Assembly (NCBI GenBank): GCA_903923175.1
Contig: CAIXWQ010000408.1
Coordinates: 1-34,361 of the forward strand
DNA length: 34,361 nt
Reading direction: 5' to 3'
From: an uncultured delta proteobacterium
GTDB lineage: Bacteria > Myxococcota_A > Polyangia > Polyangiales > JADJMO01
Shown: positions 6,997 to 14,486 of the stretch, piece by piece
Numbering within the stretch: the stretch's first letter is position 1
How the letters are laid out: each line of letters starts with the position of its first letter
Made by a program: the position numbers and the translations under genes
The notes under the pieces: generated by a model
Seen by the model: the letters and a program-made list of their open reading frames with translations, nothing else
Database searches by the model: none
Told to the model about the DNA's origin: nothing

Positions 6997-8231
6997 TGGA
7001 ACTCTTCCGCCCGATCGACCGCTGCGCCATCCCCGATGAGGTGCGCACGCTGCTCGCGCAGCCGACGCAGGGCGAAGCTCCGACCGCCACGCGCGAGTCG
7101 TGGGTGCAGATCGCGCGCTCCGGCACGTGGAGCGGGCACGCGGCCGGCGAGTTCACCTTCGACTCGAAGGTCTACGAGCAGATCGTCGCGAACTTCCGCG
7201 CCACCGCGAACCAGCTCCCGGTCGACTTCGAGCACGCCGCGGAGATGGGGCCGAAGGACGGCGTCAGCGCGTACGGCGCACCCGCTCAAGCGTGGGTCAC
7301 CGACCTCCGCTACACGACCGACGGGCTCGAGGCGCTCTTCCGATGGACCGACGGCCAGCCCGGTCGCGAGTACGTCCGACAGGGCGCCTACCGCTACACG
7401 AGTCCTGCCGTCTCGTTCAACGCGACCGACCGCAAGACGGCCCAGCGAATCGGCGCGGAGCTGCACAGCGTCGCGCTCACCAACCGGCCATTTCTCGACG
7501 GCATGCGTGCTGTCGCGGCCAAAGACCAGCGCGCGGAAGCGCCTGAGGAGACGACCCGCATGCCCTTCGCCAACGACATCCTCGCCAAGCTGCTCTCGTG
7601 CGACGCGACCGACGACGCCATCACCGCCAAGCTGACGGCCCTCGTCGACGACTCCGCGAAGCTCGTCACGCTCTCCGCGAACGCCGGCAGCGTCCGTGCG
7701 CTCTCGCCCGAGGCGCACGCGATCCACGCGCTCACCTGCAAGTCGCTCGCGCTCCCCGACACCGCCACCGAGGCGGACGTGTCGGCGAAGCTGATGACGC
7801 TCTCGGACCGCGCGAAGCTGGCCGACTCGCTCGAGCCCGAGGTCATCGCGCTCCGCGCATCGATCGCCGCGCACGAGAAGGCCGACGCCGAGGGCGAGGT
7901 CGACTTCATCCTCTCGAACGGCGGCACCTACGGCCGGAAGTTCGAGGCGACCGACCGTGACTCGCTGCTCGCCCTGCGCGCCGCGAATCCGAAGGCCTTC
8001 GGCGCGACGTTCAAGGTCGTGCTCGACGCGCGCAAGCGTGGTGACACGCCGCACCTGTTCTCGCAGGTGACGCCGCCCGCCACTCCTCCGAAGCCCCTGC
8101 CCGAAGGGTCCGACGGCTCCGGCAACGACGTCACGCAGCTCGCCGCGCAGATCGCGAAGGACGAGCAGATCCCCCTCTCGCAGGCCATGAGCCTCGCGCA
8201 CTCGCGCCTGCTCAAGTCCGCCAACACCTGA
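6996..8231 (+). CDS. prohead protease-scaffold, Mu I-like
   Basis: This 411-residue protein matches the Mu I (gp32) group, in which a self-cleaving prohead protease is fused to the scaffold. The protease half (residues ~35-175) contains WSGHAAGEFTFD, LPVDFEHAAEMG, the stretch GAYRYTSPAVSFN, and the hallmark HSVALTNRPFLDGM. His and Ser within these blocks are the likely catalytic residues, but I cannot assign each one. The C-terminal half (~188-411) is Ala/Leu/Asp-rich and helical, as expected of a scaffold. It starts by TGATG overlap with the portal gene. Confidence 0.88.
   Translation: MELFRPIDRCAIPDEVRTLLAQPTQGEAPTATRESWVQIARSGTWSGHAAGEFTFDSKVYEQIVANFRATANQLPVDFEHAAEMGPKDGVSAYGAPAQAWVTDLRYTTDGLEALFRWTDGQPGREYVRQGAYRYTSPAVSFNATDRKTAQRIGAELHSVALTNRPFLDGMRAVAAKDQRAEAPEETTRMPFANDILAKLLSCDATDDAITAKLTALVDDSAKLVTLSANAGSVRALSPEAHAIHALTCKSLALPDTATEADVSAKLMTLSDRAKLADSLEPEVIALRASIAAHEKADAEGEVDFILSNGGTYGRKFEATDRDSLLALRAANPKAFGATFKVVLDARKRGDTPHLFSQVTPPATPPKPLPEGSDGSGNDVTQLAAQIAKDEQIPLSQAMSLAHSRLLKSANT
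7560..8231 (+). CDS. nested scaffold protein (internal start)
   Basis: An in-frame ATG at 7560, just after the protease domain, is preceded at a good distance by GAGGAG (7545-7550). Translation from here would give a 223-residue protein identical to the scaffold half of the protease fusion. Mu (I/Z) and lambda (C/Nu3) make their scaffolds this way from a nested start. The visible ribosome-binding site and its position at the domain boundary support the same strategy here. The nested product itself is inferred, not shown. Confidence 0.68.
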   Translation: MPFANDILAKLLSCDATDDAITAKLTALVDDSAKLVTLSANAGSVRALSPEAHAIHALTCKSLALPDTATEADVSAKLMTLSDRAKLADSLEPEVIALRASIAAHEKADAEGEVDFILSNGGTYGRKFEATDRDSLLALRAANPKAFGATFKVVLDARKRGDTPHLFSQVTPPATPPKPLPEGSDGSGNDVTQLAAQIAKDEQIPLSQAMSLAHSRLLKSANT

Positions 8232-8247
8232 TTCGAAGGAGCACGAC

Positions 8248-8673
8248 ATGGCAGGCAACTCCCCCAGCTGGAAGGTCGATAACGCCGGCATCACGGTCTA
8301 CGCCGTGTCGGCCGTCGCCGCGAACCTCTTCCTCGTCCCCGACGCGACCGCCACCAAGGGCGCGAAGATCCCGGTGACGTCGTCCACCCCGTTCATGCAC
8401 AAGGGCGTCTCGCGGACCGCGATCGCCGCGGGAACCTACGGCACGACCTACTTCGAGCCCGGCTCGACGGTCGTCGTGAAGGCCTCCGGCTCGGTCACCA
8501 AGGGCGATCAGCTCTTCGTCGACTGCAGCGCTGGCAAGGAAGGCCGCGCGAAGACCTACGTGAACTTCGCGACCAACGGCGTCGCCCTGCTCTGCGGCGT
8601 TGCCGAGACTACGGGCGTCGACGGCGACCTGATCGAAGTCCTGCTCACGGTGCCGTCCGCCAAGACCGCGTGA
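8248..8673 (+). CDS. capsid decoration/cement protein (DUF2190-like)
   Basis: A 141-residue, Ala/Val/Thr-rich, beta-looking protein sits between the protease-scaffold and the major capsid gene. Recognisable stretches are TVVVKASGSVTKGDQLFVD, NGVALLCGVAETTGVDGDLIEVLL, which fit the DUF2190 (RecA/RadA-like, now capsid cement) type of small head protein. Such proteins bind the outside of the shell and stabilise it. GAAGGAG (8235-8241) is a clear ribosome-binding site for the ATG at 8248. A terminator follows, so this is the last gene of the promoter-proximal head unit. Family assignment is moderately sure; the decoration role follows from family and position. Confidence 0.72.
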   Translation: MAGNSPSWKVDNAGITVYAVSAVAANLFLVPDATATKGAKIPVTSSTPFMHKGVSRTAIAAGTYGTTYFEPGSTVVVKASGSVTKGDQLFVDCSAGKEGRAKTYVNFATNGVALLCGVAETTGVDGDLIEVLLTVPSAKTA

Positions 8674-8763
8674 TCCATCGCGTGGTGGCGTGGCTCCGAG
8701 AGGGGCCGCCCGCCGCGCGCGCTCGCTCTCCTCCTCGAACCCCACCACTCCAGTCCACCCCCA

Positions 8764-8810
8764 CGAAGGGGCCGCGCGCTCGATGCAGCGCCGGCCCCTT
8801 CGTTCGTTTT
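8764..8810 (+). terminator. intrinsic terminator before major capsid gene
   Basis: The arms CGAAGGGGCC (8764-8773) and GGCCCCTTCG (8793-8802) pair perfectly, with an inner GCGCT/AGCGC stem around a six-base loop, and TTCGTTTT follows directly. It lies in the 174-bp gap between the decoration and major capsid genes. It could reduce read-through from upstream genes or mark the 3' end of a processed mRNA, leaving capsid expression to its own promoter. I could not identify that promoter with confidence. Confidence 0.78.
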
Positions 8811-8847
8811 GCCGCCGCGAACCACCGCAGGCGGAGGAGCCACGCCA

Positions 8848-9960
8848 ATGCTGCTCTCGCGCATCTACGCGCACGCCAAGCGCGAAGACCTCGCGGCGAA
8901 GATCTTCGGCAAGCCCGCCGACGTCGACGTCGACCACTACCTCTCGAAGCAGTTCGCTGCCGCGGAGGCCGAGCAGAAGAAGACGCTGCTCGCGTACTCG
9001 AAGTCCGACGTCCACGTGGACCGCTTCATGCCGAACTTCTCGATCGCGTACCGCGGTCAGGAGACGCTGATCGCGGACCTCGCGCTGCCGATCGTCCCGG
9101 TCGACAACGCGAGCAACAAGTTCGTCGTGTGGGACCGCCGCATGGCGATGGCCATCACCGACGACGAAGTCGGCCCGCTCGGCCGCGTCGGGCAGGTCTA
9201 CCAGGACTTCAGCTCGAGCACCTACACGTGCATCGGCCGCGCGCTGATGTCGCAGGTCGCGAACGACATCCTCGTCAACTCGGACGCGCCGCTCGACCTG
9301 CTCAGCGAGGCCGCGTCGGACGTGCGAGACCGCCTCGCCCGCAACCGCGAGGACCGCGCTGCGTCGCTGATCATGACGGCGGCGAACTACGCTGCGGCCA
9401 ACTCGGTGGCGCTCTCGGGCACCAACCGCTGGGACGTCGTGTCGGGCAGCACCGCCGACCCGATCAGCGACATCATGAACGCGATGGCGAACGTCGGCGT
9501 CGCCGCGCCCATCAACGCGATCGTCATGTCGCTCCCGGTGTGGACGGCGTTCCGCAAGCACCCGAAGGTCGTCGCCGCGCTCGGCGGCTTCGTGCAGTCG
9601 ACCGCTGCAGGCGTGCCCCTCGGCGCCGTCGCGACGGTCGAGGCCGTGCGCCAGTTCTTCGGGCTCGACTACTTCCTGGTCGGCAACGCCAAGAAGGACA
9701 CCGCGAACCCCGGCAACGCGACCGCGGCGTTCAACTTCATCTGGGGCAAGGGCTGCGCGCTGCTCCGCCTCAACCCCGGCGCCGGTATGAACCAGCTGGC
9801 GTTCGCGAAGACGTTCCGCCACCAGCTCCTGAACTTCACGAGCTGGTTCGACCCGAGCCCCGGCGTGAGCGGCGCGACGCTCATCAAGGGCGGGTTCAGC
9901 GACTCCGAGAAGGTGACCGCGGCCGACGCGGGCTACCTGATCGACACGGTGATCAGCTGA
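8848..9960 (+). CDS. major capsid protein
   Basis: A 370-residue protein directly after the protease, scaffold and decoration genes, with the composition and length of an HK97-fold major capsid protein. Visible stretches include HYLSKQFAAAEAEQ in the N-arm, PIVPVDNASNKFVVWDRRMAMAI near 85-110, IGRALMSQVANDILVNSDAP, and an Ala-rich spine helix (DVRDRLARNREDRAASLIM). GLDYFLVGNAKKDTANPG and the C-terminal FRHQLLNFTSWFDPSPGVSG look like the E-loop/P-domain end of Mu-type shell proteins. I chose ATG 8848 because GCGGAGGAG (8831-8839) precedes it; the frame is open a little further upstream without a good site. Confidence 0.87.
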   Translation: MLLSRIYAHAKREDLAAKIFGKPADVDVDHYLSKQFAAAEAEQKKTLLAYSKSDVHVDRFMPNFSIAYRGQETLIADLALPIVPVDNASNKFVVWDRRMAMAITDDEVGPLGRVGQVYQDFSSSTYTCIGRALMSQVANDILVNSDAPLDLLSEAASDVRDRLARNREDRAASLIMTAANYAAANSVALSGTNRWDVVSGSTADPISDIMNAMANVGVAAPINAIVMSLPVWTAFRKHPKVVAALGGFVQSTAAGVPLGAVATVEAVRQFFGLDYFLVGNAKKDTANPGNATAAFNFIWGKGCALLRLNPGAGMNQLAFAKTFRHQLLNFTSWFDPSPGVSGATLIKGGFSDSEKVTAADAGYLIDTVIS

Positions 9961-9962
9961 TC

Positions 9963-10205
9963 ATGGCGCGCAGGCCCGACAGTGCACCGGCCGACAGTGC
10001 CGGCGCCGACGGAGCGAGCGCGCCGCCCGATGCGACGCAGGACGTGGCGGCTCCGGCCGCTGCGCCTGCTCGCAGGGCGATCGCCCTCATGTGCGTGCGC
10101 TTCGGCGACGGTCAGACCGATCTCACGATCGAGGCCGGCGGCGAACTCCCCGAGGCGGCTGCGTCGCAGCTGACCGAGGGCGTGCACTTCCGCTTCGAGG
10201 AGTGA
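9963..10205 (+). CDS. small head-region protein (80 aa)
   Basis: The ATG at 9963 follows two bases after the capsid stop. The first ~37 residues are Ala/Pro/Asp-rich and look disordered. The last ~40 (LMCVRFGDGQTDLTIEAGGE, then a short helix and GVHFRFEE) look like a small compact beta domain. Position between the capsid gene and the DUF1320 gene corresponds to Mu gp35. I cannot confirm homology by eye; a head fibre, head-tail joining or decoration role is possible. Confidence 0.62.
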   Translation: MARRPDSAPADSAGADGASAPPDATQDVAAPAAAPARRAIALMCVRFGDGQTDLTIEAGGELPEAAASQLTEGVHFRFEE

Positions 10206-10211
10206 CCACCG

Positions 10212-10706
10212 ATGACGTGGACCGACACGTACGTGCAGCAGACGGACCTCGAAGTGCGCTTCACCGCGGAGCGCGTGGCGGAGGTCTTCTCTGTGCGTGC
10301 GTCGGACGGATCGACCACGGGTGTCGCTGACGACGCGTCGATGCATGTCGCCGCGCTCGATGCGACCACCGAGGTGAACGAGAAGCTCGCGCCGGTCTAC
10401 GCCACCCCGTTCCTTACGCCACTTCCCGCGTCCGTCGTGGAGATCACCGCGATCATCACGATGTGGCGCGGGATGGTGCGGCGCCCCGAGTTCATCACGG
10501 AGAAGAACTCGAAGCCGTACGAGATGCAGTACCGCGACGCGAGGAAGCGCCTGCAGGAGCTGCACGACGGCACGAGCAAGCTCGACGAACGCTACCGGGC
10601 GGCCAACAGCGGCGGCGCGGTGGTGAACGAGAACGTCGAGACGGCTCGCCCCTTCTACTTCACCGCCAACCCCGACGACGGCTCGGGAGGCATGGGGCAG
10701 TTCTGA
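10212..10706 (+). CDS. DUF1320 head-tail connector, Mu gp36-like
   Basis: The 164-residue product starts TWTDTYVQQTDLEVRF and continues with AERVAEVF, AALDATTEVNEKLAPVYATPF and IITMWRGMVRR. This is the helical pattern of DUF1320 (Mu gp36), a neck or connector protein that attaches below the portal. The C-terminal ~40 residues extend beyond the usual family core and are polar. It is followed by the Mu G-like gene with a one-base overlap (TGATG), as expected for co-translated neck proteins. Confidence 0.82.
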   Translation: MTWTDTYVQQTDLEVRFTAERVAEVFSVRASDGSTTGVADDASMHVAALDATTEVNEKLAPVYATPFLTPLPASVVEITAIITMWRGMVRRPEFITEKNSKPYEMQYRDARKRLQELHDGTSKLDERYRAANSGGAVVNENVETARPFYFTANPDDGSGGMGQF

Positions 10707-11143
10707 TGCCCTGGGACATGAGCGACGTCGACACGAAGGACTACGCGCTCTGCGGCGCGCTCCTCGACATGACGGCGCCGATGCAGCTCTCGACGGAGAT
10801 CGTCGCGGCGGGCATAGACCAGAACTTCGACCGCGAGTCCGCGGCAGGTGACGCGTGGGCCGAACTCGAGGACTCGACGATCGAGGACCGCGAGCGACAC
10901 GGCTACGACGGCGAGCACCCCATCCTCGAGCGCACCCGGCGCCTCCGCGAGGGCGCGAGCGCGTTCCGCGAGGCCACCGCCTCGAGCGCCGCAGTCGGCC
11001 CCGCCGAGGGCGACAAGATCGCCGCATACCACCTCGAAGGCACGAGCCGCATGCCAGCGCGCGACTTCCTCGTGCAGAGCGACCGGACCGAAGACGTCAT
11101 CGAGATCGCGATCCTCGACCACCTCACGCACGCGAGCGGGTAA
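10706..11143 (+). CDS. virion morphogenesis protein, Mu G-like
   Basis: The 145-residue protein carries the signature of the phage virion morphogenesis / tail completion family (Mu G, P2 S): WAELEDSTIEDRERHGYDG, PILERTRRLREG, IAAYHLEGTSRMPARDFL. These proteins close the head-proximal end of the tail or help join it to the head. In Mu this gene lies directly after the F-like head gene; here it has moved behind DUF1320. The start overlaps the previous stop and the next gene follows after three bases. Confidence 0.85.
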   Translation: MPWDMSDVDTKDYALCGALLDMTAPMQLSTEIVAAGIDQNFDRESAAGDAWAELEDSTIEDRERHGYDGEHPILERTRRLREGASAFREATASSAAVGPAEGDKIAAYHLEGTSRMPARDFLVQSDRTEDVIEIAILDHLTHASG

Positions 11144-11146
11144 CCC

Positions 11147-12043
11147 ATGTCGTCGGTTCAGTCCGCGCTCTCCGCGCAGCTGCTCGACCGCGCCGCCGAG
11201 GCGGTGAACGGGCCCGTGCTCGGCGTCGTGACCGCGACGTCCACCGTCGACGGTACGCCGATCAACCGCGGCCAGCTCGGCACGCTCCCCGATGGCCGCG
11301 TCGTCCGGTGCGTGAAGGGCGTGCGCGTCTACTCGATCGGCTCGCCGGTGCTCGTGCGGCTGATGCACCTCTCGCCGACGGTCCCTGCGAAGGGGAACTT
11401 CCTCCCCGTCACGGCCGGTACGGTCGTCACGTGGGGCTCGACGCTCGTTGACTCGGGCGCGCTGAACGTCGTCCCGACGGGCATCGTCGCGACCGGCACC
11501 GTCGCCGCCAACTTCGCCCCCGACACCGGCGCGGCGCTCTCGGCGCTCGTGGAGTTCGAGCAGCTCGGCGTCGATGCCGACGCGTTCAGCTCCGGCGCGC
11601 AGGGCGACACCGCCGCGATCATCATGCCCCCCGACGCTGCGCTGCTGTCCGGGATGGGCAGCGGGCACGCGGGCCGACACGCGGTGATTCAGACGTCGTG
11701 GACGATCCGCGTGAACGTCTCCGGCCTCTCGTCGTCCGCGCTCCGCAGCACGCGCTCGAAAGAGGCGTTCGACGCGCTGTTCAACGCCATCCACGGCTCG
11801 CGCATCGGCTCCGGCCCCGCGTGGTTCACGTCGTGGAAGCTCGCGAAGCCCAGCGGCGCCGTGTCGTCGTGGGAGTTTAAGTTCACGACGAAGCACGTCG
11901 GCCGCGGTCACCCGCTGCAGGCGTGGCCGGCACTCGCTGCGCCCCCCGCGCTCGGCCCCGTCGGCGTCGTTATCCCGTTCAACGTCACGGGGCAGACGCC
12001 GGCTGAGCAGATCGCCGCCGACATCGCCATTCCCACCAGCTGA
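11147..12043 (+). CDS. putative tail terminator/neck protein (gp37 position)
   Basis: I do not recognise this 298-residue protein securely. It lies where Mu-like phages encode the gp37 (DUF1834) tail terminator, between the morphogenesis protein and the DUF2635/sheath pair. It has an N-terminal ~110-residue beta-rich part (DGRVVRCVKGVRVYSIGSPVLVRLMHL) that reads like an OB-fold. The second part from ~150 contains VIQTSWTIRVNVSGLSSSALRSTRSKEAFDAL cut into helix and strand, then a C-terminal beta section. It is longer than the usual ~180 residues, so it may be a fusion or a different neck protein. Confidence 0.6.
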   Translation: MSSVQSALSAQLLDRAAEAVNGPVLGVVTATSTVDGTPINRGQLGTLPDGRVVRCVKGVRVYSIGSPVLVRLMHLSPTVPAKGNFLPVTAGTVVTWGSTLVDSGALNVVPTGIVATGTVAANFAPDTGAALSALVEFEQLGVDADAFSSGAQGDTAAIIMPPDAALLSGMGSGHAGRHAVIQTSWTIRVNVSGLSSSALRSTRSKEAFDALFNAIHGSRIGSGPAWFTSWKLAKPSGAVSSWEFKFTTKHVGRGHPLQAWPALAAPPALGPVGVVIPFNVTGQTPAEQIAADIAIPTS

Positions 12044-12072
12044 CAGCGCGGTCGCCGCGCGCAGGAGAACGC

Positions 12073-12495
12073 ATGCCCAAGGGCTTCCGCGTCGCCCCCG
12101 TCGAGGGGCGCATGATCGTCGATCCGTTCACGATCGGCTCGCAGCATCGTCGCCTCGGGTACTCCCGCACGATCGATGGCGAGACCGTCGACCCGCTCAG
12201 CGGCGAGCGCGTGCCGCGCGTCGTGTGGGCGTGGAATGGCGACACCGAGGTCGTCGTCGAGACCACCGACCAGTACGTCCGCAAGGCCATCGAGTGCGGT
12301 GACCTCGACTACGTCGGCTCCGTCACCATCGGCCCCGCCGGCATCGTCGACGAGCCGCTCGATGCGGCCCTCGTGAAGCGGACGCTCGAGAACGTGAGCG
12401 CGCGCACCGCCGCCGCCCCTCCCGCGAAGGCGCTCGGGCCGTTCCCGACGCTCCCCATCGCAGACCACACCGACACCACCGCTTCGGCGGCCTGA
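12073..12495 (+). CDS. DUF2635-like protein, Mu gp38 position
   Basis: The protein opens PKGFRVAPVEGRMIVDPFT and contains VPRVVWAWNGDTEVVVETTDQYVRKAIECGDL. This corresponds to the short DUF2635 (Mu gp38) pattern: a basic start, a short beta core, then a Tyr-x-Arg-Lys/Arg helix ending in GDL. The family core is ~60-70 residues; this one has insertions and an Ala/Pro-rich tail, for 140 in total. Its role is not known, but it regularly precedes the sheath gene. CAGGAG sits just upstream of the ATG at 12073. Confidence 0.68.
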   Translation: MPKGFRVAPVEGRMIVDPFTIGSQHRRLGYSRTIDGETVDPLSGERVPRVVWAWNGDTEVVVETTDQYVRKAIECGDLDYVGSVTIGPAGIVDEPLDAALVKRTLENVSARTAAAPPAKALGPFPTLPIADHTDTTASAA

Positions 12496-12516
12496 TCCGA
12501 AGGGAGATCCGACACC

Positions 12517-14025
12517 ATGCCGAGCATCTCGACGGGCGCCGCAGGCGTCAGCGTCTACTACAAGCTCCCCAAGGTCATGCTGCAGGTGCTCCTCGGCGCC
12601 GCAGTCGCTAGCGCTGGAGGCCGCGCCCGCAAGCTCCTGCTGATGGGCAACAAGACGTCGGCGGGGACGCTGACGGCCGACACCCAGGTCTACGCGCCCA
12701 CCTCGATCGAGGACGGCGCGGTCGCGGGCGGCACCGGCGCCGAGGTCTCGCTGATGTTCGCCGCCGCGCGCACCGCGGAGCCGAACGTCAGCGCGTACAT
12801 GCTGGCGGTGACCGAGGCGGCCGGCTCGAAGGCGACCGGCACGTTCACCTTCACCGGCACCACGACGACCGGCTCGGGTGACGCGCGGTTCTGGATTCAC
12901 GGCGTGCTCGTCACGCTCGCTGTCTCCGTCGGCCTCACCCCGACGCAGCTCGCCACCGCGCTCGCCTCCGCCATCAACGGCAAGGGCACGTACCTCTGCG
13001 CGACGGCTACGTCCTCGGTCGGCGTCGTGACGGTCACGTACCGCCACAACGGCCTGCGCGGGAACTTCTGCGCCCTCCGCTGCGAGATGGACTCGACGGT
13101 GACCGGCATGACGCTCGCGGCCTCCGCGGCGTACCTCTCGGGCGGCGCCGGCCAGGACGACCTGACCGCCGCACTCGCGACGGCTCAGGCCAGCGTCTAC
13201 CACCGCATCACCCCGGCGAACTTCGACGCGACGGCCCTCGGGCTCGTCAACACGCACGTCGGTTCGATGGGCGGCCCCCTCGTCGGCCGCTACGAGCAGG
13301 TCGTCGCCTGCCTCGACGCGAAGCAGACGCTCGGAACCGCGACCACCATCGCGACGGGCATCAACGACGGCCTGTCGCAGCACCTGTTCTACCCGAACGC
13401 CGAGACGCTCCCGATGGTCACCGCGGCCGCGTGGGCTGCGACCCGCGCCATCGCCGAGGAGGAGCCGTCGGTCAACCTCTCGTCCATGAACATGGACGTG
13501 GTGGACCAGTACCCGGTGGTGCTGCCGCCTCCGCTGCAGTCGTCGTACCTGACCGACTCGCAGGCCGCGGCCGCGCTCGACGTCGGGCTGACCCCCATCC
13601 AGGTCACCGCGAACGGGCACCCGTACATCGCGCGCTCGATCACCACGCACTCGAGGGACAGCGGCGGCAACCCCGACACGCGCGTCCTCGACACGAACAA
13701 CCCGACGGTCACCCAGGCCTTCGCCGAGGAGCTGCAGACCAGCATCCCCGACGAGTTCAAGGCGAAGGTGCTCGTCGACGATCCGGTCGACAGCGACGAC
13801 GAGCTGCCGACCAACGCGACGACGCCGCAGCGCCTCAAGAGCCACTGCGTCGGGCGCGCGTTCGCTTGGGGCAAGGCGGGGCGCCTCACGAACGTCGAGG
13901 CCGACGTCGCGACGTGGGTGTTCTCGCTGGCGCCGAACGCGCCGGGACGCGCGAACGCCACGATGCCGACTCACCCGGCCCCCTGGTTCGTCCAGTTCTC
14001 GGCGCAGATTCGCCAGCTCAGCTGA
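12517..14025 (+). CDS. tail sheath protein, Mu L-like
   Basis: A 502-residue protein in the expected place before the tube gene. It opens PSISTGAAGVSVYYKLPKVM and has KLLLMGNKTSAGTLTADTQVYAPTS, a typical domain 1 of contractile sheaths. The central part (~100-210) has the VGLTPTQLATALASAING helix seen in Mu L relatives. The C-terminal part holds DVGLTPIQVTANGHPYIARSITTHSRDSG cut across a strand-turn-strand, a region that interlocks sheath subunits. This is the polymer that contracts to drive the tube into the cell. AAGGGA precedes the start. Confidence 0.87.
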   Translation: MPSISTGAAGVSVYYKLPKVMLQVLLGAAVASAGGRARKLLLMGNKTSAGTLTADTQVYAPTSIEDGAVAGGTGAEVSLMFAAARTAEPNVSAYMLAVTEAAGSKATGTFTFTGTTTTGSGDARFWIHGVLVTLAVSVGLTPTQLATALASAINGKGTYLCATATSSVGVVTVTYRHNGLRGNFCALRCEMDSTVTGMTLAASAAYLSGGAGQDDLTAALATAQASVYHRITPANFDATALGLVNTHVGSMGGPLVGRYEQVVACLDAKQTLGTATTIATGINDGLSQHLFYPNAETLPMVTAAAWAATRAIAEEEPSVNLSSMNMDVVDQYPVVLPPPLQSSYLTDSQAAAALDVGLTPIQVTANGHPYIARSITTHSRDSGGNPDTRVLDTNNPTVTQAFAEELQTSIPDEFKAKVLVDDPVDSDDELPTNATTPQRLKSHCVGRAFAWGKAGRLTNVEADVATWVFSLAPNAPGRANATMPTHPAPWFVQFSAQIRQLS

Positions 14026-14052
14026 CCGACTCGCCACCACCAACAACCCACT

Positions 14053-14097
14053 CGAAGGGCGCCGCTGCATGACCTGCAGCCGGCGCCCTTCGCGTTT
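14053..14097 (+). terminator. intrinsic terminator after sheath gene
   Basis: Arms CGAAGGGCGCC (14053-14063) and GGCGCCCTTCG (14082-14092) pair over 11 bp. An inner CTGCA/TGCAG stem surrounds a five-base loop, and CGTTT follows. The design (CGAAGG outer arm, GC-rich core, inner stem, short T-run, then a strong ribosome-binding site) is the same as the terminator at 8764. It separates sheath from tube, two proteins that are needed in similar amounts. Confidence 0.72.
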
Positions 14098-14108
14098 CCG
14101 GAGGCTGC

Positions 14109-14486
14109 ATGGCCGACGATTTCGACGAGTTCGGGCGCGGGGATCTCATCTACAAGGGCGGTTCGCTCGGCGAGGCCATCTCGGGCCGCGCGCACCTCGA
14201 GAACGGCAGCAGCATCGTCAAGACGCTGCGGCGCGGCGTCGCGGGCTCGCACAAGGGGTCGCTCGTCGGCACCGTGTCGTTCTCGCAGGCCGTGCTGAAG
14301 GCCGGCATGCGCGAGGACTTCGTGGACCTCATCCTGAAGCAGCGCAAGGCCACCATCACCGCGGTGCTGTCGGACGACGTCCGCATCCAGGTGAAGGGGA
14401 TCATGCAGGGCGGCGACTTCGCGTTCGGCGAGAACTCGATGGTCACCGGGGACTTCGCCATCACCGGCAAGGTCACCAGGGTCTGA
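14109..14486 (+). CDS. tail tube protein, Mu M-like
   Basis: The 125-residue protein lies directly after the sheath and before the tail assembly chaperone, the fixed position of the tube gene. It is small and beta-rich (VGTVSFSQAVLKAGMREDF, then ATITAVLSDDVRIQVKGIMQGGDFA and MVTGDFAITGKVTRV), which matches the single-domain tube fold of contractile tails. GGAGG (14100-14104) is an excellent ribosome-binding site. Its stop overlaps the next start (TGATG at 14484-14488). Confidence 0.83.
   Translation: MADDFDEFGRGDLIYKGGSLGEAISGRAHLENGSSIVKTLRRGVAGSHKGSLVGTVSFSQAVLKAGMREDFVDLILKQRKATITAVLSDDVRIQVKGIMQGGDFAFGENSMVTGDFAITGKVTRV

Noticed and set aside
11908-14070. 720-codon minus-strand open frame
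   Set aside because: Antisense to the DUF2635 and sheath genes; Arg/Gly/Val-biased composition and no start signal or motifs.
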